Assembly (NCBI GenBank): GCA_964606505.1
Contig: CAZSGM010000002.1
Span: 138,568 to 202,567 of the forward strand
Direction: 5' to 3'
DNA: 64,000 bases
Origin: CAKVOD01 sp964606505
Lineage (GTDB): Bacteria; Bacillota; Clostridia; Christensenellales; UBA1242
The notes under the pieces are model-generated. The model was given only the letters and a program-made list of their open reading frames with translations. It had not been told where the DNA came from and ran no database searches. The translations under genes and the position numbers were made by a program. Positions 51,340 through 58,920 of this stretch are shown here, one piece after another (within the stretch, counting starts at the first letter, position 1; every line of letters begins with the position of its first letter).

Positions 51340-54297
51340 ATGAATTATCAGAAATTTGTTGTATTTTTAGTTTCATTGTTAATGTGCGTCGCAGTCGGCG
51401 TTACAGTTTACTATTTTATGAAAGACGAAGAATACATTTTCTTGCAAACGCAGGAAGTTAATGTCAACGTGGGCGACAAGTTCAAACTTGATTACACTCA
51501 TGAGAACCCGCTCGACAGCACGGAAATTAAGTGGGAAATTAAGGACAAAGACTTGCTCACTTATGACGAAGAGACGGGGATGTTTACAGCTATTGCGGGC
51601 GGTACAACGGAAATTTGGTTGGACACAACTCGCAAAGATTGGAAAATCCAACAATGCTACGTTAAAATCGGCGACGGCAGCGAGGAAAATCCAACAATTA
51701 TTAGTAGTGGGGACGCCTTGAAGAACATCGGCACGACAGGGCACTACATCTTGATTAGCGACATCGACTTGCAGGGACAAAACTGGGCTCCACTTTGCTC
51801 GGCAGGCGCTTTTGCTGGGGAACTTAACGGAAACGGGCACACAATCAAGAACTTGACAATCACGGCAAACGCTGTGCTTGGCAATGCGGGTTTGTTTGGC
51901 GAACTCACTTATCGTGCTTACGTTCACGACCTCGTGCTTGACACAGTTACGATTAGCGGAAACATTGAAAATGTCGGCGCTGTTGCGGGCACAAACTGCG
52001 GTTTGATTGAGAAAGTAAGGGTTGTAAACGCAAACTTAAGTTCACTTCGCGAGTCTACAACGCCGTTGATTGGCGGTATCGCGGGCGCAACGAAAGCGAA
52101 CGCGGACGGCGCACTTTCTACTGAACTTTTGAACTACAATATGTTCGGGCGTATTGACCGCTGCGAGGTTTCAAACGCAAGCCTTTCATCAAGCAAAACT
52201 GCTTACATCGGCGGGTTGACCGCGCGTCTTGACGGTGGTTTCGTGCTTAACAGTTTCTTTGTCGGAAACATTGCGAGCGCGGAAAGCGTGTCTACAACTG
52301 GTGCGGGGATTGTTGCAACAATGGTAGCGACTTCAAAATCCAACGCGAAGTTGAAGGACAACTACGCAGTTGTTACGTTCACAAACGTCGCTAAAAAGGC
52401 GGGCGTTGTGTACCAAAGTAACTTCAGTGCGTACGTAGATGGTTCAGGTAAAGTTATTTCTGAAAACATCATTTGGGGACAATACTTTGACGCAAATGTT
52501 TGCAACGACCCAAGCGTTAAAGCGATTGTTTCGACAGGCTATACAAACGAAAGCGACTACAACGCTAGAGTTAATGACGGGAAACTTGTCGCTAGCGGCA
52601 AATCGACAAGTTTCTTGAAAATGACAGACGAAGGTCAAGACACAATCTACAGCCACACCAATTACAAGGGAATTACTTTCTATGAGAAATCCTACAACTA
52701 CGATTTCTCGGTAACTTGGAAAATTGACGCGCAAACTAACAACGGGTATCCTGCGCTAGTTATGGGCGGTAAGGCTGACGACGCTATTATTGCAATCACA
52801 GGCGACGAAGCACCTGAAGACCCTACACCAGAAATTATAGTTGATAAAAGGTCGCTTTGGCAAAAGTTGGCTGACTGCAAAGAAGGCGAGGAAATCGCGC
52901 TTGCAAGAGAGGACAGCATTGACTGGAACTTCGGCGACTGGGAAGTTATCGGGACTGAAGACAACCCATTCAACGGGACTTTCAACGGAAACGGCGCGAC
53001 GGTTAAGAACATCAAGATTGTTGCGGGTAGCGACTACAAAGGATTGTTCGGCGTGCTCGGCAGCAAGGCGAGAATTACAAACATCACATTTGAAAATGTT
53101 AAGGTTGTTGGCGCGGACGGATTTGATTACGTAGGAATTGTTGCGGGTTACAACAACGGCGGGGTAATCAGTGGCGTTACTGTCAAGAACTTCGAGATTG
53201 TTGGCGGTAAAAACGTTGGTGGTGTGGTTGGTTATAACAAAGGCATCATCACGGAAACAAATGTTATTAACACCGACTCCGCTTACAAGAACATCAGCAT
53301 TAATAGCAATGCCGTTGCAAGAGTCGGCGGAATTGCGGGACTCAATAAACTCACGATTTCAGACTCAAAATGCACGGTTGAGTTAACAGTCCAAAAGACT
53401 GACGATAGCGACACCTACGTCGGCGGAATTGCGGGCGAAAATGGTGGTATTATCGCAAACTCAATTAGTAAGTCAAACATTTTGGCTAAGTCAAACGTTT
53501 GCCGCGTCGGCGGAATTGTAGGACACAACACAGCCACGATTGCGCAAGTTGCTTACAAAGGCTCAATCACTGCTAAAACAGACAGCAGCAATGCTTACGT
53601 TGCAGGTATCGCGGGCTTCAACATCCTCAACGGGCGCATTGAAAAGAGTTCCGTTCAAGGGACATTCACTGCGTACAATGTAGCAGGGCTTGTTGGTTAT
53701 AACGCAAACAATGAAACATATATTTCACAATGTAACGTTGAAAACACAACACTCAGCGGCGAGCAAGTTGGCGGATTTATCACAACAATGAGCCTCGGGA
53801 AAATGGAAAACTGCTCAGTTGTTGCGACAGCCAAAGGGCTCAGCGAAAAGTCAACCAAGGCGGGCTTTGCGGTAGTTGTTGCAGGTGGAACAGATAGAAA
53901 GAGCAACGGAAATTGCGCAAGAATTGAAAACAGTTTCGTTGCAGTCAAGTACGAAGGCGAAGGCACAAACTGGGCTGAAACTACAAGTTCAATCCGCGTC
54001 AGCCTCGCTAACTCGAACGCGTTGAAACAAGGCGGATTTATCAAGAACTGTATCTATGATTCAACACTTGCTAAGGGCGCTAAAACTCAAGGCGGCTCAA
54101 CTACAATCTTTGGAAACAACAACAGTGGAAACTACGACGGGAATAGATACGACAACCTTGACGGTAGAACATCAACTGAAGATTGTTACTTGGCTTCGAC
54201 TTACAGCAAAGACAATAGAAATTGGGATAACGTTAACATTTGGACACTCGGAAGCGGGGAATATCCAAAGGTTAAGACCGCTAAAACAATTGACTAA
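51340..54297 (+). CDS. Membrane-anchored surface protein with Ig-like and GLUG repeats (985 aa)
   Basis: It has an N-terminal membrane segment at residues ~5-26 without a lipobox, then an Ig/BIG2-like domain (~34-110; VNVGDKFKLDY...AGGTTEIW). Two beta-helix blocks follow, opening near residue 112 (SDIDLQGQNWAPL, GELNGNGHTIKNL) and near 506 (WEVIGTEDNPFNG, NGATVKNI). Both carry GLUG repeats such as VGGIAGENGGI and VGGIVGHNTATI. It is a short version of the 5,965-residue lipoprotein with the same domain vocabulary, and the two probably share ancestry. No C-terminal anchor is seen. It is monocistronic, with its own strong promoter and terminator. An extracellular adhesive or structural role is inferred from the family. 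Confidence 0.87.
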   Translation: MNYQKFVVFLVSLLMCVAVGVTVYYFMKDEEYIFLQTQEVNVNVGDKFKLDYTHENPLDSTEIKWEIKDKDLLTYDEETGMFTAIAGGTTEIWLDTTRKDWKIQQCYVKIGDGSEENPTIISSGDALKNIGTTGHYILISDIDLQGQNWAPLCSAGAFAGELNGNGHTIKNLTITANAVLGNAGLFGELTYRAYVHDLVLDTVTISGNIENVGAVAGTNCGLIEKVRVVNANLSSLRESTTPLIGGIAGATKANADGALSTELLNYNMFGRIDRCEVSNASLSSSKTAYIGGLTARLDGGFVLNSFFVGNIASAESVSTTGAGIVATMVATSKSNAKLKDNYAVVTFTNVAKKAGVVYQSNFSAYVDGSGKVISENIIWGQYFDANVCNDPSVKAIVSTGYTNESDYNARVNDGKLVASGKSTSFLKMTDEGQDTIYSHTNYKGITFYEKSYNYDFSVTWKIDAQTNNGYPALVMGGKADDAIIAITGDEAPEDPTPEIIVDKRSLWQKLADCKEGEEIALAREDSIDWNFGDWEVIGTEDNPFNGTFNGNGATVKNIKIVAGSDYKGLFGVLGSKARITNITFENVKVVGADGFDYVGIVAGYNNGGVISGVTVKNFEIVGGKNVGGVVGYNKGIITETNVINTDSAYKNISINSNAVARVGGIAGLNKLTISDSKCTVELTVQKTDDSDTYVGGIAGENGGIIANSISKSNILAKSNVCRVGGIVGHNTATIAQVAYKGSITAKTDSSNAYVAGIAGFNILNGRIEKSSVQGTFTAYNVAGLVGYNANNETYISQCNVENTTLSGEQVGGFITTMSLGKMENCSVVATAKGLSEKSTKAGFAVVVAGGTDRKSNGNCARIENSFVAVKYEGEGTNWAETTSSIRVSLANSNALKQGGFIKNCIYDSTLAKGAKTQGGSTTIFGNNNSGNYDGNRYDNLDGRTSTEDCYLASTYSKDNRNWDNVNIWTLGSGEYPKVKTAKTID

Positions 54298-54313
54298 TTG
54301 ATACACAAATGAC

Positions 54314-54367
54314 AAAAAACGCTATGACTGGCGCAACTTAATTAGTTGCAAAGTCATAGCGTTTTTT
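54314..54367 (+). terminator. Strong intrinsic terminator
   Basis: AACGCTATGACT pairs with AGTCATAGCGTT, and the loop carries a further stem (GCAACT/AGTTGC). A6 and T7 flanks make it bidirectional, serving the GLUG gene and possibly DegV on the other strand. Confidence 0.92.
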
Positions 54368-54527
54368 TGTTGTAGTTGTAGCGTTTTTTATCTATTTTTT
54401 TGCAGTTGGAAACGATTTTAAGTTTTAAGTGCCGCGTTTTGAGTTTCATTGAGTCTCAAACTCTGCGTTTTAAGTTTGGGACTCTGCGTTTTGTGTTCCA
54501 TGCTCCGCGTTGGGGGCGGCATTGGTG

Positions 54528-55376
54528 TTATTTTTTCAGGTAAAGTATGCCGAGCGTGTTTTCGCCGCAGTGGCTCGCCTCGGTCGCGCCTGCAACGGTT
54601 AAGTAAATGTTTTGGAAGTGCCCATATTTTTTGACCGCCTCAACCGCACTATTCAAAACCTTTTCACTCGCGGTCGTGTACGAAATAAAACAGCAGTAGT
54701 CGTCGTAATCGGGGGACTTCTCGAGGGTGTCCTTGATGTAATTCTTGACGCAGGTCTCTAAACTTCCGCGGTACTTTCCGTCGACAACCATCTTGCCGCC
54801 GTGAACGCCAATGCAAACTTTGAGTCGCAAAATGTTCGCGCCAAACATCTGCACAGCGCTGCACCTGCCGCCTTTGTACAACATCTTGAGGTTGTCAAGA
54901 ATAAAGGAGCATTCAACTTTTTCTTCGTTAGCGAGCGTTTGCACAACCTCGAAAATTTCGCGTGGAGACTTGCCGCTTTCAGCAAGTTTTCTCGCTTTTA
55001 TCGCAAGTTGCGCCATACCTGTCGAAAGACACCGCGTGTCGACGACATAAACGTTTTCAAACTCCTTGCTAGTTTTCGTCGCAAAATCGTAACAAGAACT
55101 CATTTCACTTGATATCGTGAAGTGGATTATCGCCGTTTCAGCGTTTGATAGTTCAGCAAAAAACGCCTTGTATCGCTCAACGCTAATCGCGCCCGTTTTG
55201 GGCAGGTTTTTGGTCTTTTTTGTGTAGTCGAGCATATCGTAAATGCTAATGTTTTCGCCGTCAATGTAGTCCTTGTCTCCGAGCGTTACAGTCAAACCGA
55301 TTGTTTTTATCCCGTATTTTCCCTTGATTTCGTCCGAAAGGTCAATCGTACTGTCCGCAGTAATTTGTATATCCAT
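54528..55376 (-). CDS. DegV family fatty-acid-binding protein
   Basis: The 282-residue protein matches the DegV fold from end to end: N-terminal ITADSTIDL, the lipid-contact segment PKTGAISVERY, HFTISSEMSSCYD, VDTRCLSTGMAQLA, and the C-terminal GATEASHCGENTLGI. Established knowledge: DegV/FakB proteins bind fatty acids, and FakB partners present them to the kinase FakA; no fakA is visible here. AGAGG precedes the ATG at a rather long distance (12 nt). No signal peptide is present. The downstream 54370-54527 stretch is non-coding with CTCTGCGTTTT-like degenerate repeats. Confidence 0.93.
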   Translation of the reverse strand: MDIQITADSTIDLSDEIKGKYGIKTIGLTVTLGDKDYIDGENISIYDMLDYTKKTKNLPKTGAISVERYKAFFAELSNAETAIIHFTISSEMSSCYDFATKTSKEFENVYVVDTRCLSTGMAQLAIKARKLAESGKSPREIFEVVQTLANEEKVECSFILDNLKMLYKGGRCSAVQMFGANILRLKVCIGVHGGKMVVDGKYRGSLETCVKNYIKDTLEKSPDYDDYCCFISYTTASEKVLNSAVEAVKKYGHFQNIYLTVAGATEASHCGENTLGILYLKK

Positions 55377-55528
55377 CTTAATTAATTCCTCTTATTTTGC
55401 TTTTCTAGTTTTTCATTTGCTTGTGTCGTGCTTATTATTAAAGGATTTGCCGCGTTGCCGCGCCGTTTTTGTTTTTTCTTGATTGGGTATTTTGCTTGGT
55501 TATTTGATTATTTGTTTTTAGTTATTTA

Positions 55529-55765
55529 TCAAACTGTCTCTAGTTGGCAACTCAGACCGTTCCCGATTTGCGTAACTTTTGCAGGCGGCTTTGATTGTGT
55601 TTTTGCAACCTTTGCAGTTTGCTTGTTTTTTATCTTTTTCTCGGTTTTTGCAACCTTTGCGGCAGTTTTCTCGGCGATTTTAGTTTTTTTCACAGCAGCT
55701 TTTGCCGCAGCTTTTGCGTTAGCCTGTGCAACCTTGGTAGGTTTTTGCTTCGGCGGATTGCGCGC
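55529..55765 (-). pseudogene. Detached Lys/Ala-rich tail of the SGNH hydrolase gene
   Basis: Reading the minus strand one base out of frame from the hydrolase, codons continue for about 79 residues to a TGA at 55529. The peptide is Lys/Ala/Thr-rich with repeated AKVAKT units. The intact hydrolase frame ends with RRAKVAKKSEKQQ, the same motif, which indicates that both parts were once one protein. The frames meet at a run of six A (55766-55771, T6 on the plus strand); one A fewer would join them. Confidence 0.6.
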
Positions 55766-56522
55766 TTTTTTGCGCCTTGATTTGTTCCTTTAGTTGTTGT
55801 TTTTCGGATTTTTTCGCAACTTTTGCTCGCCGCGCGCGCAGTTTGTCGTTGTCAAAATATGTGCTAAATGTGTGCACGATGAGTTTTTGCCCCTCAGTAT
55901 TAGGGTGAATACCGTCCTCGCAAATAAGGTTTTCAAGGTTGTTTGACTGCAAAAAACTGCTCCTTACGTCGACCAAGTCAACATTCTGCTTGTGTGCAAT
56001 CTTCACAATTTCGTTTGAGTATAACTCGTGTCGCCTGTAAATAATTTGCACGTCGCCCAAAAACTCCTTAATGTTCGTCGCGTCGTTGCCCAGCGAAATA
56101 ATAAAGTTGAAGTAACGCTCCGCAATTATCGGCGGCAACGTCATCAAGATAGGGCGAATGTGTTTTTTCTTTAATAACACAATCATCGAAGTTAGGTCGC
56201 GCCTGAACTCAGTCAAAACAGTCTTTGGCAGGTTGTCCTTGCTTGGGTTGCGCGAAACCTGTTCCCAAAAGTAATCGCTGTCATTGCCGCCGTACTCCAG
56301 CACAACGCCCTTGACGTCCTTGCAGTCAGCCAAAAACTTCTCAAGGTTAATGCGCCCGCTTTCAATGCAGTTGCCCATTTTAGAAAAGTTTTCAAGTTCA
56401 ATGTCAAGCGTCTCCTCAATCGAGCGCCAGTCAATTTCTTTTGAAATATGGTAACGCTTGTCGTCTCCGTAAATGACTCCCCTCAGTATCGAATCCCCGA
56501 ACAATGCGATTTTCTTTGCCAT
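55719..56522 (-). CDS. SGNH/GDSL-type hydrolase (267 aa)
   Basis: Block I is FGDSILRG with the catalytic Ser near residue 11, block III is GGNDSDYFW, and block V is DGIHPNTEGQKLI with the catalytic Asp and His. These mark a lipase/esterase or acyl-hydrolase of the SGNH superfamily. There is no signal peptide, so it should act in the cytoplasm; the substrate is unknown. The ATG at 56522 is chosen because GAGG lies 5 nt upstream; the in-frame GTG six nt earlier is too close to that site. The present C-terminus (SAEAKTYQGCTG) follows a likely frameshift and replaces a longer Lys/Ala-rich tail. Confidence 0.88.
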   Translation of the reverse strand: MAKKIALFGDSILRGVIYGDDKRYHISKEIDWRSIEETLDIELENFSKMGNCIESGRINLEKFLADCKDVKGVVLEYGGNDSDYFWEQVSRNPSKDNLPKTVLTEFRRDLTSMIVLLKKKHIRPILMTLPPIIAERYFNFIISLGNDATNIKEFLGDVQIIYRRHELYSNEIVKIAHKQNVDLVDVRSSFLQSNNLENLICEDGIHPNTEGQKLIVHTFSTYFDNDKLRARRAKVAKKSEKQQLKEQIKAQKSAQSAEAKTYQGCTG

Positions 56523-56586
56523 ATCCACCTCGCTGCTACCTAGCGTCTCACAATTTTAAAGACGACGCCATCTAGTAATTATTACT

Positions 56587-56615
56587 ATATTACACAATAC
56601 TTAAAAAAATGTCAA
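56587..56615 (-). promoter_or_regulatory. SigA promoter of the SGNH hydrolase gene
   Basis: On the minus strand: TTGACA (56615-56610), 17-nt spacer, TAATAT (56592-56587). Confidence 0.7.
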
Positions 56616-56648
56616 CTATTTTTATACATATATTTAGCATTTATCTTC

Positions 56649-56677
56649 TTGCAAATAATTTTTTTTTGTGCTATTAT
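56649..56677 (+). promoter_or_regulatory. SigA promoter of the DUF1836 gene
   Basis: TTGCAA, 17-nt spacer, TATTAT, diverging from the hydrolase promoter 34 nt away. The leader is about 135 nt. Confidence 0.6.
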
Positions 56678-56820
56678 ACATATAAGGTTAATCGGGGAAG
56701 CATAATGCAGTAAAAAACAGCGAAAAAAGTCGACATTTTGCGAAAAATCACACTGCGCGTCCACCGCAACGCAAATAGTGCGTGCAAACTTATTTTGCCC
56801 ACAACAAAAAGGAGAAACAT

Positions 56821-57375
56821 ATGGAGATAGGGGAGAGCATAAAAGAGTTTGAGCAGCAACTGAGAGAGTACCGCATTCCGCGATACGAAGAGTTGCCAGA
56901 TATTGAGTTGTATATGGATCAAGTCATCGCGCTGCTAAACAAGAATTTCAGAGTGTTGTCGAACGACGAAACATTTTTGACGCCGTCGATGATAAACAAC
57001 TACGTCAAGTTCGGATTAATTCCCGCGCCGCAGGGCAAGCGTTACTCGCGCAGACACCTTTGTTATATGATTGCGCTCAGTTTCCTTAAGCAAATCTTAA
57101 GTATGAGCGAAATCAAAACCCTTGAAACGCAAATGATAAGCCTCAGCAACGAACTCAACGCCTACAACCTACTGTGCTCACAGCTTGAAAACGCGTTCCA
57201 AAGTTGCTGCAACCAAATCAGTAACGACTTCGCAGGCGTCCCGCTCGAACACCTAAGCCTCGCGTACTGCGCGCAAGCTATCGCAAACAAACTGCACGCG
57301 CAAAAAATTATTGAAATAACCTTCCTCGCCCAAGAGAGCAAGGACAGCGCTAAAACAAATAAAAAATCCGACTAA
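56821..57375 (+). CDS. DUF1836 domain protein, MerR-like DNA-binding regulator
   Basis: The 184-residue product starts at ATG 56821 after AAAGGAG. It shows the DUF1836 pattern: YRIPRYEELPDIELYMDQVI, then LTPSMINNYVKFGLIPAP, then KRYSRRHLCYMIALSFLKQ and LSMSEI. This includes a winged-helix segment like MerR regulators, in which the tyrosine/lysine-rich loop contacts DNA. The C-terminal ~85 residues are helical. Target genes are unknown. It is followed after 49 nt by a 90-residue gene with its own good ribosome binding site, and the two are probably co-transcribed. Confidence 0.9.
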   Translation: MEIGESIKEFEQQLREYRIPRYEELPDIELYMDQVIALLNKNFRVLSNDETFLTPSMINNYVKFGLIPAPQGKRYSRRHLCYMIALSFLKQILSMSEIKTLETQMISLSNELNAYNLLCSQLENAFQSCCNQISNDFAGVPLEHLSLAYCAQAIANKLHAQKIIEITFLAQESKDSAKTNKKSD

Positions 57376-57424
57376 CATATTTGGCAGCGCAAACTGTTAT
57401 ATAACAACCCAAACGGAGGAATAA

Positions 57425-57697
57425 ATGATACATTCACTAGCAGGTGGCGACATTCGCGGCGATAAGTTTTTCGACTTTGCAAAAGTTGAAATCCTAGATG
57501 GCGCAAACGCAGGCAGCATTAGGTGGTATTTGTCGATTTTTGGCTTGCAAGTCGGCGATGTCGTCGTCGTACCCGACGGGTACTTGACCGCCAAAGCGAA
57601 AGTTTTGCAAATAGACAAAAACGTTTCCTCATTTAGTGCGCCAATTCCGCCAAAACGTGCGCAAGAAATCCTTTGCAAAGCAGCAGTCGATGATTGA
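57425..57697 (+). CDS. Conserved hypothetical small protein, 90 aa
   Basis: It starts at ATG 57425 with GGAGG 5 nt upstream. The sequence MIHSLAGGDIR, then FAKVEI, WYLSIFGLQVGDVVVVPDG and IPPKRAQEIL suggests a small beta-barrel protein. I believe similar short proteins beginning MIHS(L/V)AGG occur in other Firmicutes, but no function is known to me. It is probably in an operon with the DUF1836 gene and ends at a bidirectional terminator. Confidence 0.78.
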   Translation: MIHSLAGGDIRGDKFFDFAKVEILDGANAGSIRWYLSIFGLQVGDVVVVPDGYLTAKAKVLQIDKNVSSFSAPIPPKRAQEILCKAAVDD

Positions 57698-57729
57698 GAT
57701 AGTTGCGGTTTAGTATTTGATTAAAAAAG

Positions 57730-57764
57730 AAAAAAGAAACAAACATTGCGTTGTTTCCTTTTTT
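57730..57764. terminator. Bidirectional terminator between convergent genes
   Basis: AAAAAGAAACAA and TTGTTTCCTTTTT form a stem around ACATTGCG, with A and T flanks serving both the 90-residue gene and the TetR gene. Confidence 0.85.
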
Positions 57765-57777
57765 AATAAATGTTTCC

Positions 57778-58359
57778 TTATTTTAAATAAATTTTCTCGT
57801 CAAGCACGCCGCGCAAAAACTCCAAAATCTCGTCTTTGGTCGTTTTGTTGTGGAACAAATACCACTCGCCAAGCGACGCCAGCGCGCCCGTAATGTACGC
57901 AGAAATCGCGTCTTTGGGTAATTTACACTCCCGCGCCGTGGAGTTTTCGTTGATAAGGTACTTGATGTTTTGTTGCAGCGTTTTCATAATATCTAGCAAA
58001 ATGTCGCTCGAGCGAATATTGTCAACAATGTTGATAAGTATGTCGCGCTTTTCGTCCACAAAATCAAGAACATTGTTTGCAATATCCATATAAAACGCAA
58101 CCACGCTGTCGTAGTCTTTATTGATGCAGTCGCCGATTAAATTGTCGCGCAACTCGCTAATCGCGAAGTTGAACAAGTGCAATTTACTTTCAAAATGTTT
58201 GTAAAACGTCGTCCTGTGTACCATCGCCAAATCGCAAATTTCGTTGACGCTAATCTTGTCAAGCGGGTGATTGCGCAGTAACTCAAACAGCGCGCTGCTC
58301 AACAACTTGCGCGTCCTAACCGACCGCAAGTCCTCTTTAACTTTCTCTTCGTTTGCCAT
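57778..58359 (-). CDS. TetR/AcrR family transcriptional regulator
   Basis: The 193-residue protein has the TetR N-terminal helix-turn-helix (residues ~14-60: LLSSALFELLRNHPLDKISVNEICDLAMVHRTTFYKHF), with the diagnostic TFYKHF recognition helix end. The ligand-binding C-terminal part is all helical and ends with the segment AYITGALASLGEWYLF typical of the DhaS-like subgroup. No Shine-Dalgarno sequence precedes the ATG. The promoter -10 lies 6 nt before the start codon, so the mRNA is probably leaderless. No target gene is adjacent in an obvious way: thrS diverges about 560 nt away. The effector is unknown. Confidence 0.93.
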   Translation of the reverse strand: MANEEKVKEDLRSVRTRKLLSSALFELLRNHPLDKISVNEICDLAMVHRTTFYKHFESKLHLFNFAISELRDNLIGDCINKDYDSVVAFYMDIANNVLDFVDEKRDILINIVDNIRSSDILLDIMKTLQQNIKYLINENSTARECKLPKDAISAYITGALASLGEWYLFHNKTTKDEILEFLRGVLDEKIYLK

Positions 58360-58365
58360 ACGAGT

Positions 58366-58394
58366 ATTTTAGCAAACCATATTTTTTTTGTCAA
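58366..58394 (-). promoter_or_regulatory. SigA promoter giving a leaderless TetR mRNA
   Basis: On the minus strand: TTGACA (58394-58389), 17-nt spacer, TAAAAT (58371-58366). Counting 7 nt on places the transcription start at the A of the ATG. Confidence 0.72.
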
Positions 58395-58873
58395 CAATTT
58401 TAGCATACTCGCAACCCACCGCAACCCGTCGCGCCCGCAGTTACCCTGCAAACTTTGCTTTTTGTAGACGGCTGCAAAAAATGGCACTTTCGTATGTTTT
58501 GCGCTCACTGCCGCGTGCTGCTTGTTGTCTGTGTGTTCGCTAATCTTGAAGTTGACCTCGCGCGCCGCGTTGCAACCCTCCAATTGTTGCACTCGCGCTG
58601 TGTATAGCGATTAATTTTGCGCGCCATCGCAACACGGCAGGGCACAAGCCATCGCAATACGCCGTGCACACAATTTGTTGCGCATTTTAAGTTTTGTTCA
58701 CGCAATTTATTCGCTCGCTGCTTGCTGTGCGGCTCAAGTCGCAAGGCGGCGCGCAGTAAGTGTTTGTTAAGCACGCTCCCATAATCTCGCGCATAATTGC
58801 CACTGCAAGACGTTACCAAAAAACAAGTTTACCCGCAAAACACGCCTAAATGTCAAAAAATTGGGGAAAACAA
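58395..58873. other. Divergent intergenic region, about 480 nt without genes
   Basis: It is G+C-richer than other gaps and contains degenerate direct repeats such as CCATCGCAACACGGC (about 58623) and CCATCGCAATACGCC (about 58650), and CGCGTTGCAACCC. No T-box, tRNA or reading frame is supported. It resembles the gap at 50880-51180 in style. Confidence 0.5.
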
Positions 58874-58902
58874 TTGCCTTTTTGCGCCAATGGTGGTATA
58901 AT
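58874..58902 (+). promoter_or_regulatory. SigA promoter of thrS
   Basis: TTGCCT, 17-nt spacer, TGGTATAAT with a perfect -10. The transcription start is about 12 nt before the ATG, leaving room only for the GAGG site. Confidence 0.8.
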
Positions 58903-58920
58903 AATGGCGTGAGGAATAAA

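Noticed and set aside
55428..55793. A 121-residue hydrophobic plus-strand frame
   Set aside because: Its Phe/Ala/Cys-rich sequence is the complement of the Lys/Ala tail of the minus-strand SGNH gene; no start signals.
58360..58920. T-box leader upstream of thrS (and similarly of hisS and gltX)
   Set aside because: No GGTGG-type antiterminator core or specifier stem was seen, and the promoters lie too close to the start codons to leave room.
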